From contig NZ_JACC01000028.1 of NCBI RefSeq assembly GCF_000520955.1, positions 26,184 to 90,183 of the forward strand: a stretch of DNA of 64,000 bases, given 5' to 3'. The position numbers were made by a program, and so were the translations under genes. The DNA comes from Aquimarina pacifica. Its GTDB lineage: Bacteria; Bacteroidota; Bacteroidia; Flavobacteriales; Flavobacteriaceae. How positions within the stretch are numbered: the stretch's first letter is position 1; every line of letters begins with the position of its first letter. Positions 52,739-62,990 of this stretch are shown here, piece by piece. The notes under the pieces are model-generated. The model saw only the letters and a program-made list of their open reading frames with translations. It did not search any database and had not been told where the DNA came from.

Positions 52739-55700
52739 ATGAATCCATTATGTTTTAGATGTATGCTGTTACTAGCATGTTGTTTTCAACTATCATTTGC
52801 TCAGGAGTACGAGCTTGATGGCAGTATGCTTGCTGATTATGAACTAATCGGGAACCCAACTGTACAATCTCCTGATGTTGCAGCTTTTCAAAAAATTACA
52901 CAGGTTCCTGTATCACATTACACAGGAAGGACAAACATTACGATCCCTATCTATGAGATCAAAACAGGGAATATGACCGTACCTATTTCTATTAGCTACA
53001 ATTCATCTGGCGTTAAAGTTGCAGACATGCCGTCTAACGTTGGGGCCAATTGGGCACTTAATGCAGGGGGTGTGGTGACCCGAACGGTCAAAGGTATTGA
53101 TGATTATACCATCCCAAAAATCATTCATACTCCCAACACCAATGATGAGATGACCCCTGCAGGATGGACTGTAGGGTGGATGGATGAAGAAGTAAGCCTA
53201 AACCAAGAAAACGATCCTGCTCCTGATATCTATCAAGCCAACGCCCCCGGATTGTCTACCCGATATATCCACAAAAAAGCCATCGCTACTTCAACCATTG
53301 AGGTAATGGAGATTGAGAGCAATGGCAACAAATTTGATGAGAGTTTTGGTGATGAGTATACAGGATATGTCTCCTGGGGAGGTGTATCTCACTTTCCAAT
53401 AAGAGGATTTGGGATGCATCATATCGATATTACCTCTATACAAGGGATCAAATATAGCTTTGCAACTCCAGAAGTTTCGTTTTCATACTCCAAAAACAGC
53501 AAAACCAGTTTTACTAATTTCTTAGATGGCATCAATGTCAAGTTTGATGCGTATAAGCTGGATCGTATGTATGACTATGCCACAAATCAAGCAATCGATT
53601 TTGAGTATGAAGAATACCAAAATACATTTCATGATAATTTTTATACCGGTAGCAATAGCGAGAATTTCTCGATGAATGTAAAAACCAACCGACTTACCCG
53701 TATCTATTTTGATGGGGGTGAAGTACAGTTTATTTATGGGCTAGACCGATTAGACAATCTTGGAGAAAAAGCATTGACTGAGATCAAAGTACTGAACCAT
53801 GTGGGCGATGTCGTAAAACGTATGCAGTTTAACTATGGATACTTTCAATCCACGATAGATACCGATCGCCCACAAAGTAAACGCTTACGATTGGATAAAG
53901 TAGTAGAAGTATCTAACACCTATAGTATTCCTTTACCTGGATATGTATTTACCTATAATGAATCTATCGATATGCCACCAAGAGATTCGTGGGCGCATGA
54001 TTTTTTGGGCTATAACAATGGATCATATGCCGCAGCACAAAACGGAAAAACCCCAAAAATATATTTTGATCGTAGTGCTTATCAGCATAATTATTCGACC
54101 GCGGATAGTATGACATCACAAATGCAAGCTGTTGGCTCTCCGTTTTATTCTTCCGGAGACCTGTTATTAGATGGCGAGTATTCTCTCGAAGCCAACGAAG
54201 CCCAATCAAAAGCCTATATTTTGACAAAAATACAATACCCTACAGGAGGTTACTCGGCGTTTGAGTATGAGAGTAACGAATTTAGTTATTCAGGCACCAA
54301 AAAAGGAGGCGGATTGCGAATCAAAACTCAAAAATTAGTTGACGAATATGGTATTGCCCAAATTCATGATTATACCTACGGTATCGGCCAAATTAATAAA
54401 ATGCCTCAATATGCCACCTTCGAATTACAGGATAAAGATGCCTATGTCAATTATACAGCTACCGATCCTGATGATCTCGATCTGGATTATGACCTCTATA
54501 ATGTACCGCAAACTCAGGTAGAACTTACCCATGGTTCTTTTATAGGGTATGCCAGTGCTATTGTAACAAACCGATACGACAAGCAACAGACCTACTATTA
54601 TTATAAGAACGCTTCTCATCATCCCAATGTAGGATCTACCAAAACCATTTTTGGCTCAAACAGTGACCTACTTACGGGGAGTCGAAGCTGGCGTGCTTTG
54701 GGACACTACTCCCTATCATTAGACAGGGATATTTTACGCGGAAAGTTATATAAAAAAGAGATTGTAGATCATAACGGCCTGCACGTTCTTAGAGAAGAAT
54801 ATACCTATAAGCTCGAACAATTCGAAACCTTGTCTCTTAGTTTTCAGAATCCTACACGGTCTGTTCTTAATGGCGGGTATACCTGCTCTAGTGATTTTGG
54901 GTTGTATAATCGATCATGTGGAGGATATGACGAAACTATCGAATTTCCTATCGAGCGTAATCTATTAGTCTCGGTAACTACCAAAAAACTTCCCGAAATA
55001 CATAATGTTACAGACTCTCAGCAAGAATCTTTTGATCGTTTTGAACTTGACAAAATATACACATATGATGATGAACTCCCATTAATAAAATCTGAGCAAC
55101 AAGGTACATTCCTATGTACTAAAGAAGAAGATTTTGAATGGGATGCAAATACAGGAACATTTATTTGTGACACCCCAGGATTAGAATACATCAAAAAGGA
55201 ATACACCTATGAAAACATGTATCCTTTTGCAGTACAAAACCGACTGTCCAGTCCAAAATCCGTCGTATTTTCTAACGAAGAAGGCATTCTAAAATCAGAA
55301 AACTATCAGTATAAAGATTTTGGCAACGATATTACCGGACTAGAAAAAGTAGATTATATTACCCGAGACGATCTCTCTAAAACGCCGGTAATTGTTACCC
55401 GAAGAGATGCCAAAGGCAATATTCTAGAGATACAATCAGAGACCGGAGTATATACCAGTTTTGTGTTTGGGTACGGTTCTCGATATATGGTTTGTCAATT
55501 AGAAAATGTATCCTATACCGAATTACTCACTACACTCGCCGATAGTAATACCTCGGTGGCACAATTAACTACGACCACAGACGATACTCAGATCAAAACT
55601 ACTGCCAACTTACTGCGGGATCAACTCCCCAATGGGCAGATTACCTCCTATACCTATAAACCCTTAGTGGGAGTTACGAGTAGTACGGATATACGCGGCA

Positions 55701-55801
55701 AAGAAACCTCTTATATCTATGATAACTACAACCGTCTGCAACTGGTCAAGGATCATGACCAAAACATTCTATCCAAAAATACCTATACCTATAAAAACTA
55801 A
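52739..55801 (+). CDS. YD/RHS-repeat shell protein, first of the pair
   Basis: This 1020-residue secreted protein has a signal peptide ending LSFAQ. The N-terminal part has the start typical of Bacteroidota RHS proteins (VSHYTGRTNITIPIYEI, VPISISYNSSGVKVAD, GANWALNAGGVVTRTV). The middle and C-terminal parts hold irregular tyrosine-rich YD-type beta repeats, and the last residues are clear repeats (SYIYDNYNRLQLVKDHDQNI). It has no RHS core and no toxin end. It stops one base before the ATG of the larger RHS gene. It probably forms part of a shared shell, similar in idea to TcB with TcC in Tc toxins; that is inference. Confidence 0.85.
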   Translation: MNPLCFRCMLLLACCFQLSFAQEYELDGSMLADYELIGNPTVQSPDVAAFQKITQVPVSHYTGRTNITIPIYEIKTGNMTVPISISYNSSGVKVADMPSNVGANWALNAGGVVTRTVKGIDDYTIPKIIHTPNTNDEMTPAGWTVGWMDEEVSLNQENDPAPDIYQANAPGLSTRYIHKKAIATSTIEVMEIESNGNKFDESFGDEYTGYVSWGGVSHFPIRGFGMHHIDITSIQGIKYSFATPEVSFSYSKNSKTSFTNFLDGINVKFDAYKLDRMYDYATNQAIDFEYEEYQNTFHDNFYTGSNSENFSMNVKTNRLTRIYFDGGEVQFIYGLDRLDNLGEKALTEIKVLNHVGDVVKRMQFNYGYFQSTIDTDRPQSKRLRLDKVVEVSNTYSIPLPGYVFTYNESIDMPPRDSWAHDFLGYNNGSYAAAQNGKTPKIYFDRSAYQHNYSTADSMTSQMQAVGSPFYSSGDLLLDGEYSLEANEAQSKAYILTKIQYPTGGYSAFEYESNEFSYSGTKKGGGLRIKTQKLVDEYGIAQIHDYTYGIGQINKMPQYATFELQDKDAYVNYTATDPDDLDLDYDLYNVPQTQVELTHGSFIGYASAIVTNRYDKQQTYYYYKNASHHPNVGSTKTIFGSNSDLLTGSRSWRALGHYSLSLDRDILRGKLYKKEIVDHNGLHVLREEYTYKLEQFETLSLSFQNPTRSVLNGGYTCSSDFGLYNRSCGGYDETIEFPIERNLLVSVTTKKLPEIHNVTDSQQESFDRFELDKIYTYDDELPLIKSEQQGTFLCTKEEDFEWDANTGTFICDTPGLEYIKKEYTYENMYPFAVQNRLSSPKSVVFSNEEGILKSENYQYKDFGNDITGLEKVDYITRDDLSKTPVIVTRRDAKGNILEIQSETGVYTSFVFGYGSRYMVCQLENVSYTELLTTLADSNTSVAQLTTTTDDTQIKTTANLLRDQLPNGQITSYTYKPLVGVTSSTDIRGKETSYIYDNYNRLQLVKDHDQNILSKNTYTYKN

Positions 55802-55802
55802 T

Positions 55803-58800
55803 ATGATGAAGACAATAAAATTAATAACATCAAAAATTGTGCTTACTCTTATTTTTGTTTGGGTAGGTATGGCAAGCTTTGCGCAAGATAACAGTGGTGC
55901 ATATATTTCTGGAGACACAACAGTTCAGGTATCATCTATAACAAATCATTCGTTTATGGATCCTAATCGTTACTTCCAAATAAGTGATTTACATTGGGAA
56001 GTTAACTATATTGACGGAGAACAAGAGGTTGCAGCCGTGGCTATCATGGAATCCTTTGAAAATCCTGAAAAAGTTACAATGTTATGGCATCATTCAGATA
56101 CGGATCGGCAAGTACAAATAAAAGCAATTTTTATAGATACTCACTGGGGAGAGATAGAATTATCAAAGATTATTAATGTTATTGGAAATCAAAATGGAGA
56201 AGAAAATTTTAATGTATCTATTTCTGGCGCTACAACTGTAATAGCAGCAAGCACAGAAAACTATAACTTTGAAGAAGGCTCTTTTCATACTCGAACAATA
56301 AGCTGGGAAGCTATATACAAAGACAATGGATTGCCTGCTGCTGAAATTGCTTATCAAGATGAATGGGGAGATTCTGTTTGGGTCACTTGGTATGATTCTG
56401 ATAGAGATAGAGAGGCTCAACTAAAAACCACTATAACGCAAGTTGATGGTAGTGTGTTTTTTATTTATCAAGATGTTTTAATTAAAAAAACTGATGATTT
56501 TGAGCAGGTTTCGGCCCCTATAATAATAGGACCAAAAACAGCCATAGCTGGTAAAAGAGAAGATTATAGATTAACTAATATTGAAGCCGACGACATCTCA
56601 AACCTAGAATGGGTCGTAGAATATGAAGACACTTCAATAGTTACCGATGAGAATTTTGTCGGAAACTCATCAAGCGATGAATTATCAATAGATATTGTAT
56701 GGTATTTATTGGAAACTATTGAAGAAGCAAAAATCAAAGCTATAATTACCAAAACTAATGGAGAAATTTTTACAGTATCTTTAAACGTAATTATTATTTT
56801 AGAACAATACAGCAATAATGATTTGGCAATTTCTGGATTGAGTGCAGTAAGTTCATTAAGTATCAATGCTTATTCCATAACAAATCTGGAAAACGATGAT
56901 GTTGAAAATGTGGACTGGGAAGTGAATCTCATAAATTCTCAGGAAAACCCAGGTACATTCATACCATCTACTACTGATCCTAACCGACTTGTAGCTTCTT
57001 GGAATGATATGGGAACTGACACAGAAGCAGAAATCAAAGCTACTATTACCAAAACAAATGGCGAAATAGTCATATTGTCAACCCCTGTCATGGTGTTAAC
57101 ACAGAATGAACCTACGACGACGGCAATCTCAGGACCCGGTGCCATTGATGTTCTAAATACAGAACAACATCTTATTGCTAATACGGTAAGAGAATATTCA
57201 GTAGAGAACCTGGACCAAAGCGAAATCAACAATATAGAGTGGAGCGTCAACTATACCAATGATGGATTCCCTGCCGGATTAACACAAAAAACAGGTGCTA
57301 ATACCGTTGAAATTAGTTGGTTATATTCTCATTTTAATAGAGAAGCAGAAATCAAGGCACTATTGACCAAAAATGATGGTAGCGCCATAAACTTATCCAA
57401 AACAGTTAAGGTTTTTAGACATTCAAATCAAAATATATGGATTTCTGGATTAGACACTATTGAATCATCTAATCGAGATGAATACCGTTTATGGAATATT
57501 GATCCTAGCTATATCGAAACTGTTGACTGGGAGGTAATTTATCCCGATGGTGTGGAAAGAAATCATTCTACAATAGGATCTATTAATAATGTATATGATC
57601 CTTTGACAATAGGATGGACTACCGATAATTGTGATAAAGATATCGAAATCAAAGTGACCATAACAGAGACGAATGGCAATACATTTACAATAACCAAACC
57701 CATTTCAGTTCTCAAAACAAATCCGTTTTATCTCACCAATGATGCCCCTGTAATAACGAAAATAAGTTCTGTATATATAAATAGCAAAATCGACTTAAAT
57801 CTTAATTATGATTTTGAATGGGTTCTCCCAGATAGCGCAGAACTAGTTACAACAAAGGAAAAAGGATCAGAAGCTCTAATTATATTTAATGAATATGGGG
57901 ACCATGAAGTCAAAGTTTTGGCTCACTCTGATGGATATGAAAATTGTAGCCCATATTGGATTACTTCGATGATCAATGTACCCGAACCCACTTCACTCAA
58001 CTCCAATATCATCGGCAAAACCGTAGTCGATCGGTATACCGATACCAAATACACTATAAAAACCAAAAATGAGGCTCCTGTAACAACCACCTGGACCATT
58101 ACCGGGGGCCAAATCATGGCTCAGGATGATATGGGTGTAGTGGTGCGTTGGACCCATAGTGACGGAGGAACCCTCGCAGCCCATGTCGATTTCTTGGGCA
58201 ATGGATTGTATTTTGATACCTCCCTCGATGTGTCGATTGCTCCCACAAAAACGAATCCGTATTCGGGCACTACATCAAGTAATGAAAATGCCATTACTAC
58301 CACCTTATACCAAGAAGCTTTTACAAACGTTACTATAGCGACCCCAGGGATACAAAACATTACCTATCTCGATGCCTTAGGGAGACCTAAACAACAAATA
58401 GCTGTTAATGCAGGAGGCAATAAAGAACATACTATTACGCATAGCGAATATGATGTATTCGGGAGACCTGAGAAAACATTCTTACCCTATGCAACGACAA
58501 GTAGTACTACCGATTTTAGAACCCAAGCAACAGCAGAAGCATTTGGTTTTTATGACACCCAAAAATATGAAAACACTACCAATCCGTATAGTGAGGTCCT
58601 ATATGATGGGAGCGCCATAAACCAAGTGATCAAAGAAGCAGCTCCGGGACACGATTGGTCTGCAAACATATTAAATGAACACACCATAAGAACTACGTAT
58701 GACCTAGTCAGCTCCACTGATGACATCGGCTATATTGCCGAAGATGGTAGGGTGACGATCCGAAAAAAAACTACTAAAAATGAAAACTGGACCTATGGGG

Positions 58801-61800
58801 ATTACAAAAACAATACGACCGAAGAATTTATAGATTATCAAGGTCGTACTGTTGTAAAACGTACCTATACCGGAGGAATCGCACATGATACCAAATATCT
58901 GTATGATGATCATGAAAACCTGACTACTGTGATTCCGCCCGAGAGCGCCAGCGAATTTCGATATTACTATCGATATGATAGTTATAATCGGGTGATCGAG
59001 AAAAAAATACCAGGCAAAGATTGGGAGTATGTTGTGTACAACAAACAAGGATTACCTGTTATGACGCAAGATCCGAATCAACGAACAAATAATCAATGGC
59101 TATTTACCAAATATGATCGCTTTGGTAGAGTTGCCTATACCGGAGTGATTACCAATACCGGAGATCGAGCGTATATGCAATCGGTAGTAGATCAAAGTGC
59201 TGTACATTTTGTCACCAAAACAGAGGACCCGATCATTGTTGCGGGCACCGAGATCTATTATACCAATGATGCCAAACCTGTAGGCATTACCGAAATACAT
59301 ACCCTCAATTATTATGATGATTATATGTTTGACTGGAATTATGGCAGCGGGCTTACTACGGATCCAGCTATGGTTACTGCCTATGATCAAGAAATAAGCA
59401 ACAACCCAAAAGGCCTGGCTACCGGATCAAAAATTCGAGTTTTGGGTACCGACCAATGGATCCTGTCCTATACCGTGTATGATAAGAAAGCACGTCCTAT
59501 TTATAATGCCACTTTTAATGAATATCTAGAAACCACTGACATCTTGCAAAGCAAGCTTGATTTTGTCGGCAAGATAGAAGAAACCACCGCGGTGCATCAC
59601 AAAACAGGTCATGAGGAGATCACCACCATCGATCGTTTTACCTACGATCATATGGGTAGGCTACGTACCCAAATCCAGCAGATCAATGATCAAACTCCCG
59701 AACTCATTGCCAGCAATACCTATGACGAATTAGGGCAATTGGTAACCAAAGGAGTAGGAGGGCAAGTCGCTGCGGGTAGTAGTACGGCCCTCTCCCCCTT
59801 ACAGAATATCGACTATACCTATACCATACGCGGATGGCTAAAAGGAATCAACGATATAGACACGCTGGGGGATGATTTGTTTGCCTTTGGTATACAATAT
59901 AATACCCCTACAGAACATCTGGATGCAACTCCCTTATATAACGGAAATATTAGCGAAACCCTCTGGAAAACCGCCAATGACCACCAAAAAAGAGCTTATG
60001 GCTATCAATACGATGCCCTAGACAGAATAACCAAAGCCACCGATAATAGTGCTGATCAGCGATATAGCTTGTATAACATAACGTATGACAAAAATGGGAA
60101 CATACAGCAACTTACTCGAAATGGTCATGTAAATAATGAAGCGACACAGTTCGGGTTGATGGATAATATCGATTTCTATTATCAGGGCAATCAATTATAT
60201 GCTGCCGATGAAGACACCGATGCGCCCAACATAGGTTTTGCTGATTATAATGGCACTGCAGACGGGACTCAAGAATATTTTTATGACCTCAATGGCAATA
60301 TGATCATTGACAAAAATAAAGGCATCTCGAATATAGCATATAACCATCTTAACCTACCTACCCGTATTACATTGACCGAGGGAGAGGATACAGGCGAAAT
60401 TTATTATATTTACGATGCAACTGGTACAAAATTAAAAAAGATGGTGTATTCTGATAGTGGACATGAGACCGAAACAGCCTATGCAGGAAACTATGTATAT
60501 ACAGACAATCAATTACAGTTTTTTAATCAACCCGAAGGATATGTAGCCCCACAATATGACGGTTCTTATCAATATACCTATCAATACAAGGATCATTTAG
60601 GCAATATTCGATTATCGTATAAAAAAGCCAATACAGATCCTATAACGAGTACCTTTGATACAGGTGTTGATGATTGGCAAAGTTATGGCAGTTTGAGTGC
60701 TTTGTCTCATGTAGACGGGAGATTGCGTGTCGATCTTTTTAGTACCAATAGCGGTACCTCCAAAATATATACGGTACCCACCGGAAAAAAAGTGTTTCTG
60801 GTTGATTTTGAGACGGAGGCCGTGGGTACTTTTGGGGTTTTCTTGACCTTGGTAGAGTATGATGCCAATAACAACCTAACCCGAAGTTATATACGAGACG
60901 TTACAGAAGGGACCTATCGTGCATCATTTACCTTACAAGAAAGTACTGTAAAAGTAGCTTTTTATATCCGTAATGATACCTATACCGCTATAGAGGTGCC
61001 ACATCTTTTTATCGATAATGTAGACGCTTATTTCCTAGATACTCAAGAAGAACTGGATTCACCGCTTACGATTGTAGAAGAGAAAAATTATTATCCGTTT
61101 GGACTCGAACACAAAGGATACAATAATACTATTGTTGGACAGGAACATCCTTACAAATACAATGGTAAGGAGCATAATCAAGAATTAGGACTTGATTGGT
61201 ACGACTTTGGAGCAAGGAACTATGATCCTGCATTAGGTAGATGGATGAATCTTGATCCACTGGCAGAACAAATGCGAAGGCACTCTCCTTATAACTACGC
61301 ATTTGATAATCCTATTTATTTTATTGATCCTGATGGAATGAAGCCTTTTGGTAATGGTGAACAACCAGAGGAAGTTTATAAAGGCCCAAGTGTAGCAGTT
61401 GGAGATAATGTTGTTAATGAATTAGATGAAGTAATAATAGGCACTATTGTAACAGGAAAAGCCCAAGGTGCTCATGTTGAACCTACAGAAGGAGGAAAAA
61501 GATTTAATGGTTTTAAATTAGAAGGTGAAATCAGAGCACAAGACACAAAGACTAGAGGAAGTATTTCAGGCTTTAGTGGTGGTTATGAAGATACAAGTGA
61601 GGGAAATATGATGTCCGGAAATGCTTCCGCTTTTGGCGCAGAAGCAGAGTTTAGTTCAAAAGCAGATGGAATTACTGAAACTAAAGGAAAGGGTAGTTTG
61701 TTTAAAGCAGAAGCTTCAGGGGCTTTTGGGGTATATTCGCCAGAAATAAATGGAGGAAAAGAAGGAGTCGCTGTAAAAGCAAGTGTAGGAGCTTTTCTGG

Positions 61801-62027
61801 CTAAAGGAGAAATATCAACATCTGTCACAATTCCTAAGGCTTTACCAATAGTTGGTGGATATAAAATAGGAATAACCAGAGGTGCTTCTTTTGCTAGTGC
61901 ACACATTGGAGGTGGAGCAGAAGCTTCTGTAATTGATGGTGCTGCTAAACTAAGTGCAAGTTTTAATGTAGGTTTAGGGGTTGGATTTAAGTATGGTTTT
62001 TCTGTTTCAACTAGTAATTTAAAATAG
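55803..62027 (+). CDS. Large RHS-repeat protein with Ig-like repeats and unusual C-terminus
   Basis: This 2074-residue protein starts MMKTIKLITSKI; an ATG at 55719 lies inside the previous gene and is rejected. After a signal peptide ending ASFAQ come about eight Ig/PKD-like repeats of about 95 residues (to about residue 820; each has a SGxxTV start, W-EV middle and EIKATITKTNGE end). A DUF6443-like segment (about 835-960, NITYLDALGRPKQQIAV) and YD repeats (about 980-1600) follow. An inserted beta-sandwich (about 1615-1740), the RHS core (about 1765-1840, RNYDPALGRWMNLDPLAEQ) and a roughly 225-residue Gly/Ala-rich C-terminus of no known family complete it. The C-terminus lies where RHS toxins carry their effector. 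Confidence 0.9.
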   Translation: MMKTIKLITSKIVLTLIFVWVGMASFAQDNSGAYISGDTTVQVSSITNHSFMDPNRYFQISDLHWEVNYIDGEQEVAAVAIMESFENPEKVTMLWHHSDTDRQVQIKAIFIDTHWGEIELSKIINVIGNQNGEENFNVSISGATTVIAASTENYNFEEGSFHTRTISWEAIYKDNGLPAAEIAYQDEWGDSVWVTWYDSDRDREAQLKTTITQVDGSVFFIYQDVLIKKTDDFEQVSAPIIIGPKTAIAGKREDYRLTNIEADDISNLEWVVEYEDTSIVTDENFVGNSSSDELSIDIVWYLLETIEEAKIKAIITKTNGEIFTVSLNVIIILEQYSNNDLAISGLSAVSSLSINAYSITNLENDDVENVDWEVNLINSQENPGTFIPSTTDPNRLVASWNDMGTDTEAEIKATITKTNGEIVILSTPVMVLTQNEPTTTAISGPGAIDVLNTEQHLIANTVREYSVENLDQSEINNIEWSVNYTNDGFPAGLTQKTGANTVEISWLYSHFNREAEIKALLTKNDGSAINLSKTVKVFRHSNQNIWISGLDTIESSNRDEYRLWNIDPSYIETVDWEVIYPDGVERNHSTIGSINNVYDPLTIGWTTDNCDKDIEIKVTITETNGNTFTITKPISVLKTNPFYLTNDAPVITKISSVYINSKIDLNLNYDFEWVLPDSAELVTTKEKGSEALIIFNEYGDHEVKVLAHSDGYENCSPYWITSMINVPEPTSLNSNIIGKTVVDRYTDTKYTIKTKNEAPVTTTWTITGGQIMAQDDMGVVVRWTHSDGGTLAAHVDFLGNGLYFDTSLDVSIAPTKTNPYSGTTSSNENAITTTLYQEAFTNVTIATPGIQNITYLDALGRPKQQIAVNAGGNKEHTITHSEYDVFGRPEKTFLPYATTSSTTDFRTQATAEAFGFYDTQKYENTTNPYSEVLYDGSAINQVIKEAAPGHDWSANILNEHTIRTTYDLVSSTDDIGYIAEDGRVTIRKKTTKNENWTYGDYKNNTTEEFIDYQGRTVVKRTYTGGIAHDTKYLYDDHENLTTVIPPESASEFRYYYRYDSYNRVIEKKIPGKDWEYVVYNKQGLPVMTQDPNQRTNNQWLFTKYDRFGRVAYTGVITNTGDRAYMQSVVDQSAVHFVTKTEDPIIVAGTEIYYTNDAKPVGITEIHTLNYYDDYMFDWNYGSGLTTDPAMVTAYDQEISNNPKGLATGSKIRVLGTDQWILSYTVYDKKARPIYNATFNEYLETTDILQSKLDFVGKIEETTAVHHKTGHEEITTIDRFTYDHMGRLRTQIQQINDQTPELIASNTYDELGQLVTKGVGGQVAAGSSTALSPLQNIDYTYTIRGWLKGINDIDTLGDDLFAFGIQYNTPTEHLDATPLYNGNISETLWKTANDHQKRAYGYQYDALDRITKATDNSADQRYSLYNITYDKNGNIQQLTRNGHVNNEATQFGLMDNIDFYYQGNQLYAADEDTDAPNIGFADYNGTADGTQEYFYDLNGNMIIDKNKGISNIAYNHLNLPTRITLTEGEDTGEIYYIYDATGTKLKKMVYSDSGHETETAYAGNYVYTDNQLQFFNQPEGYVAPQYDGSYQYTYQYKDHLGNIRLSYKKANTDPITSTFDTGVDDWQSYGSLSALSHVDGRLRVDLFSTNSGTSKIYTVPTGKKVFLVDFETEAVGTFGVFLTLVEYDANNNLTRSYIRDVTEGTYRASFTLQESTVKVAFYIRNDTYTAIEVPHLFIDNVDAYFLDTQEELDSPLTIVEEKNYYPFGLEHKGYNNTIVGQEHPYKYNGKEHNQELGLDWYDFGARNYDPALGRWMNLDPLAEQMRRHSPYNYAFDNPIYFIDPDGMKPFGNGEQPEEVYKGPSVAVGDNVVNELDEVIIGTIVTGKAQGAHVEPTEGGKRFNGFKLEGEIRAQDTKTRGSISGFSGGYEDTSEGNMMSGNASAFGAEAEFSSKADGITETKGKGSLFKAEASGAFGVYSPEINGGKEGVAVKASVGAFLAKGEISTSVTIPKALPIVGGYKIGITRGASFASAHIGGGAEASVIDGAAKLSASFNVGLGVGFKYGFSVSTSNLK

Positions 62028-62048
62028 TAATTTACATAAACTAATAAT

Positions 62049-62456
62049 ATGCTAATACTATATTTATTATTTTTTAGTGGGGTTAATTTTTTAATATATA
62101 ACTTGTTAACAAAAGATATTAAGTTAAACACAAGATTAATTATTTGTGTAGCTATTTTGTTAATTATATTCTTATCTATCCAATTTTTTTATTTACACAG
62201 AGAATTTGTATCTAACACTTATTTTAATGGTCTTATGCAATTGAGTCTAGGCATAATAATTATTCATTTTGTTATAAAATTTATTGTTTCATTAATTTTA
62301 AGAGATTTTGAAAAAATGGGCAATAATTATTCTTTTATTAAAGATTTTTTGATTAATTTTTTTGATTTTTTTAGATATAAATTAGTCTATGTTTTAGTTT
62401 TCATTTACCAAGGATATAGTTTATTTTCGTGGTATCATGAATATAGCAATCAATGA
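62049..62456 (+). CDS. Small membrane protein behind the RHS gene, candidate immunity protein
   Basis: This 135-residue protein has about four hydrophobic segments (residues 1-19, 30-48, 60-85 and 108-128) and no known family. It starts 21 bases after the RHS stop and overlaps the next gene by four bases. Its base composition is strikingly AT-rich, far more than the RHS body. Small membrane proteins directly behind an RHS C-terminus are often immunity proteins, especially against pore-forming or periplasmic toxins. That role is inferred from position only. Confidence 0.7.
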   Translation: MLILYLLFFSGVNFLIYNLLTKDIKLNTRLIICVAILLIIFLSIQFFYLHREFVSNTYFNGLMQLSLGIIIIHFVIKFIVSLILRDFEKMGNNYSFIKDFLINFFDFFRYKLVYVLVFIYQGYSLFSWYHEYSNQ

Positions 62457-62956
62457 AAATGAATAGAAAATCATATCTTATAGCTTTTTTTATATTGGCA
62501 TTATTAAGCTGTCAAACAAATAAAAAGGGAAAAGAATTTAAAACAGAAAAATATTCTATTACCTATCCTTCTAGTTTGAAATTAGAAGAGAAAATAGATG
62601 GTGCTGAATTTATTTTGAGTACTGAAAAATCCTCTGAACAAGATGGTTTTATAGAGAGTATAAATTTAGTTGTACAAGATGTAAATATTAGTTTTAAAGA
62701 TTATATACCTTATTGTGAAGATGAAATTAAAAAAGCGGCGGAATTAATAAATAGTGAAGTTATTTCTAATAATGGTAGAGAAACACATATAATGGAATTT
62801 ACGCTAAAACAGAATGGTATTCCACTGAGCTTCATTCAACATAGTTTGATTGTGAATGGTGAATTATTTATGTTGACTTTTTCATGTGAATCAGATGAAT
62901 ATGATAATTATAAATCACAAATGGAAAATACTATGCTTAGTTTTAACGTTGATTAG
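62453..62956 (+). CDS. Lipoprotein with PsbP/DUF1795-like pattern behind the RHS gene
   Basis: This 167-residue protein has a lipoprotein signal (FILALLSC, Cys about residue 20). The mature domain of about 145 residues has the alternating pattern KYSITYPSSLKLEEK, SINLVVQDVNISFKDYI, then a long helix and GELFMLTFSCESDEYDNYKS. This looks like the PsbP/DcrB (DUF1795) fold. In proteobacteria DUF1795 proteins serve as RHS chaperones (Eag), but here it is lipid-anchored, so an immunity role is equally possible. The four-base overlap with the previous gene implies co-translation. Confidence 0.7.
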   Translation: MKMNRKSYLIAFFILALLSCQTNKKGKEFKTEKYSITYPSSLKLEEKIDGAEFILSTEKSSEQDGFIESINLVVQDVNISFKDYIPYCEDEIKKAAELINSEVISNNGRETHIMEFTLKQNGIPLSFIQHSLIVNGELFMLTFSCESDEYDNYKSQMENTMLSFNVD

Positions 62957-62990
62957 TAAAAATTATGTCTTTTAAGATTTAAGTAATAAT

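Noticed and set aside
61583..62131. Open frame of 182 codons on the minus strand over the RHS C-terminus
   Set aside because: Its proline- and alanine-rich product mirrors the Gly/Ala-rich RHS end on the other strand. No start signal or family supports it.
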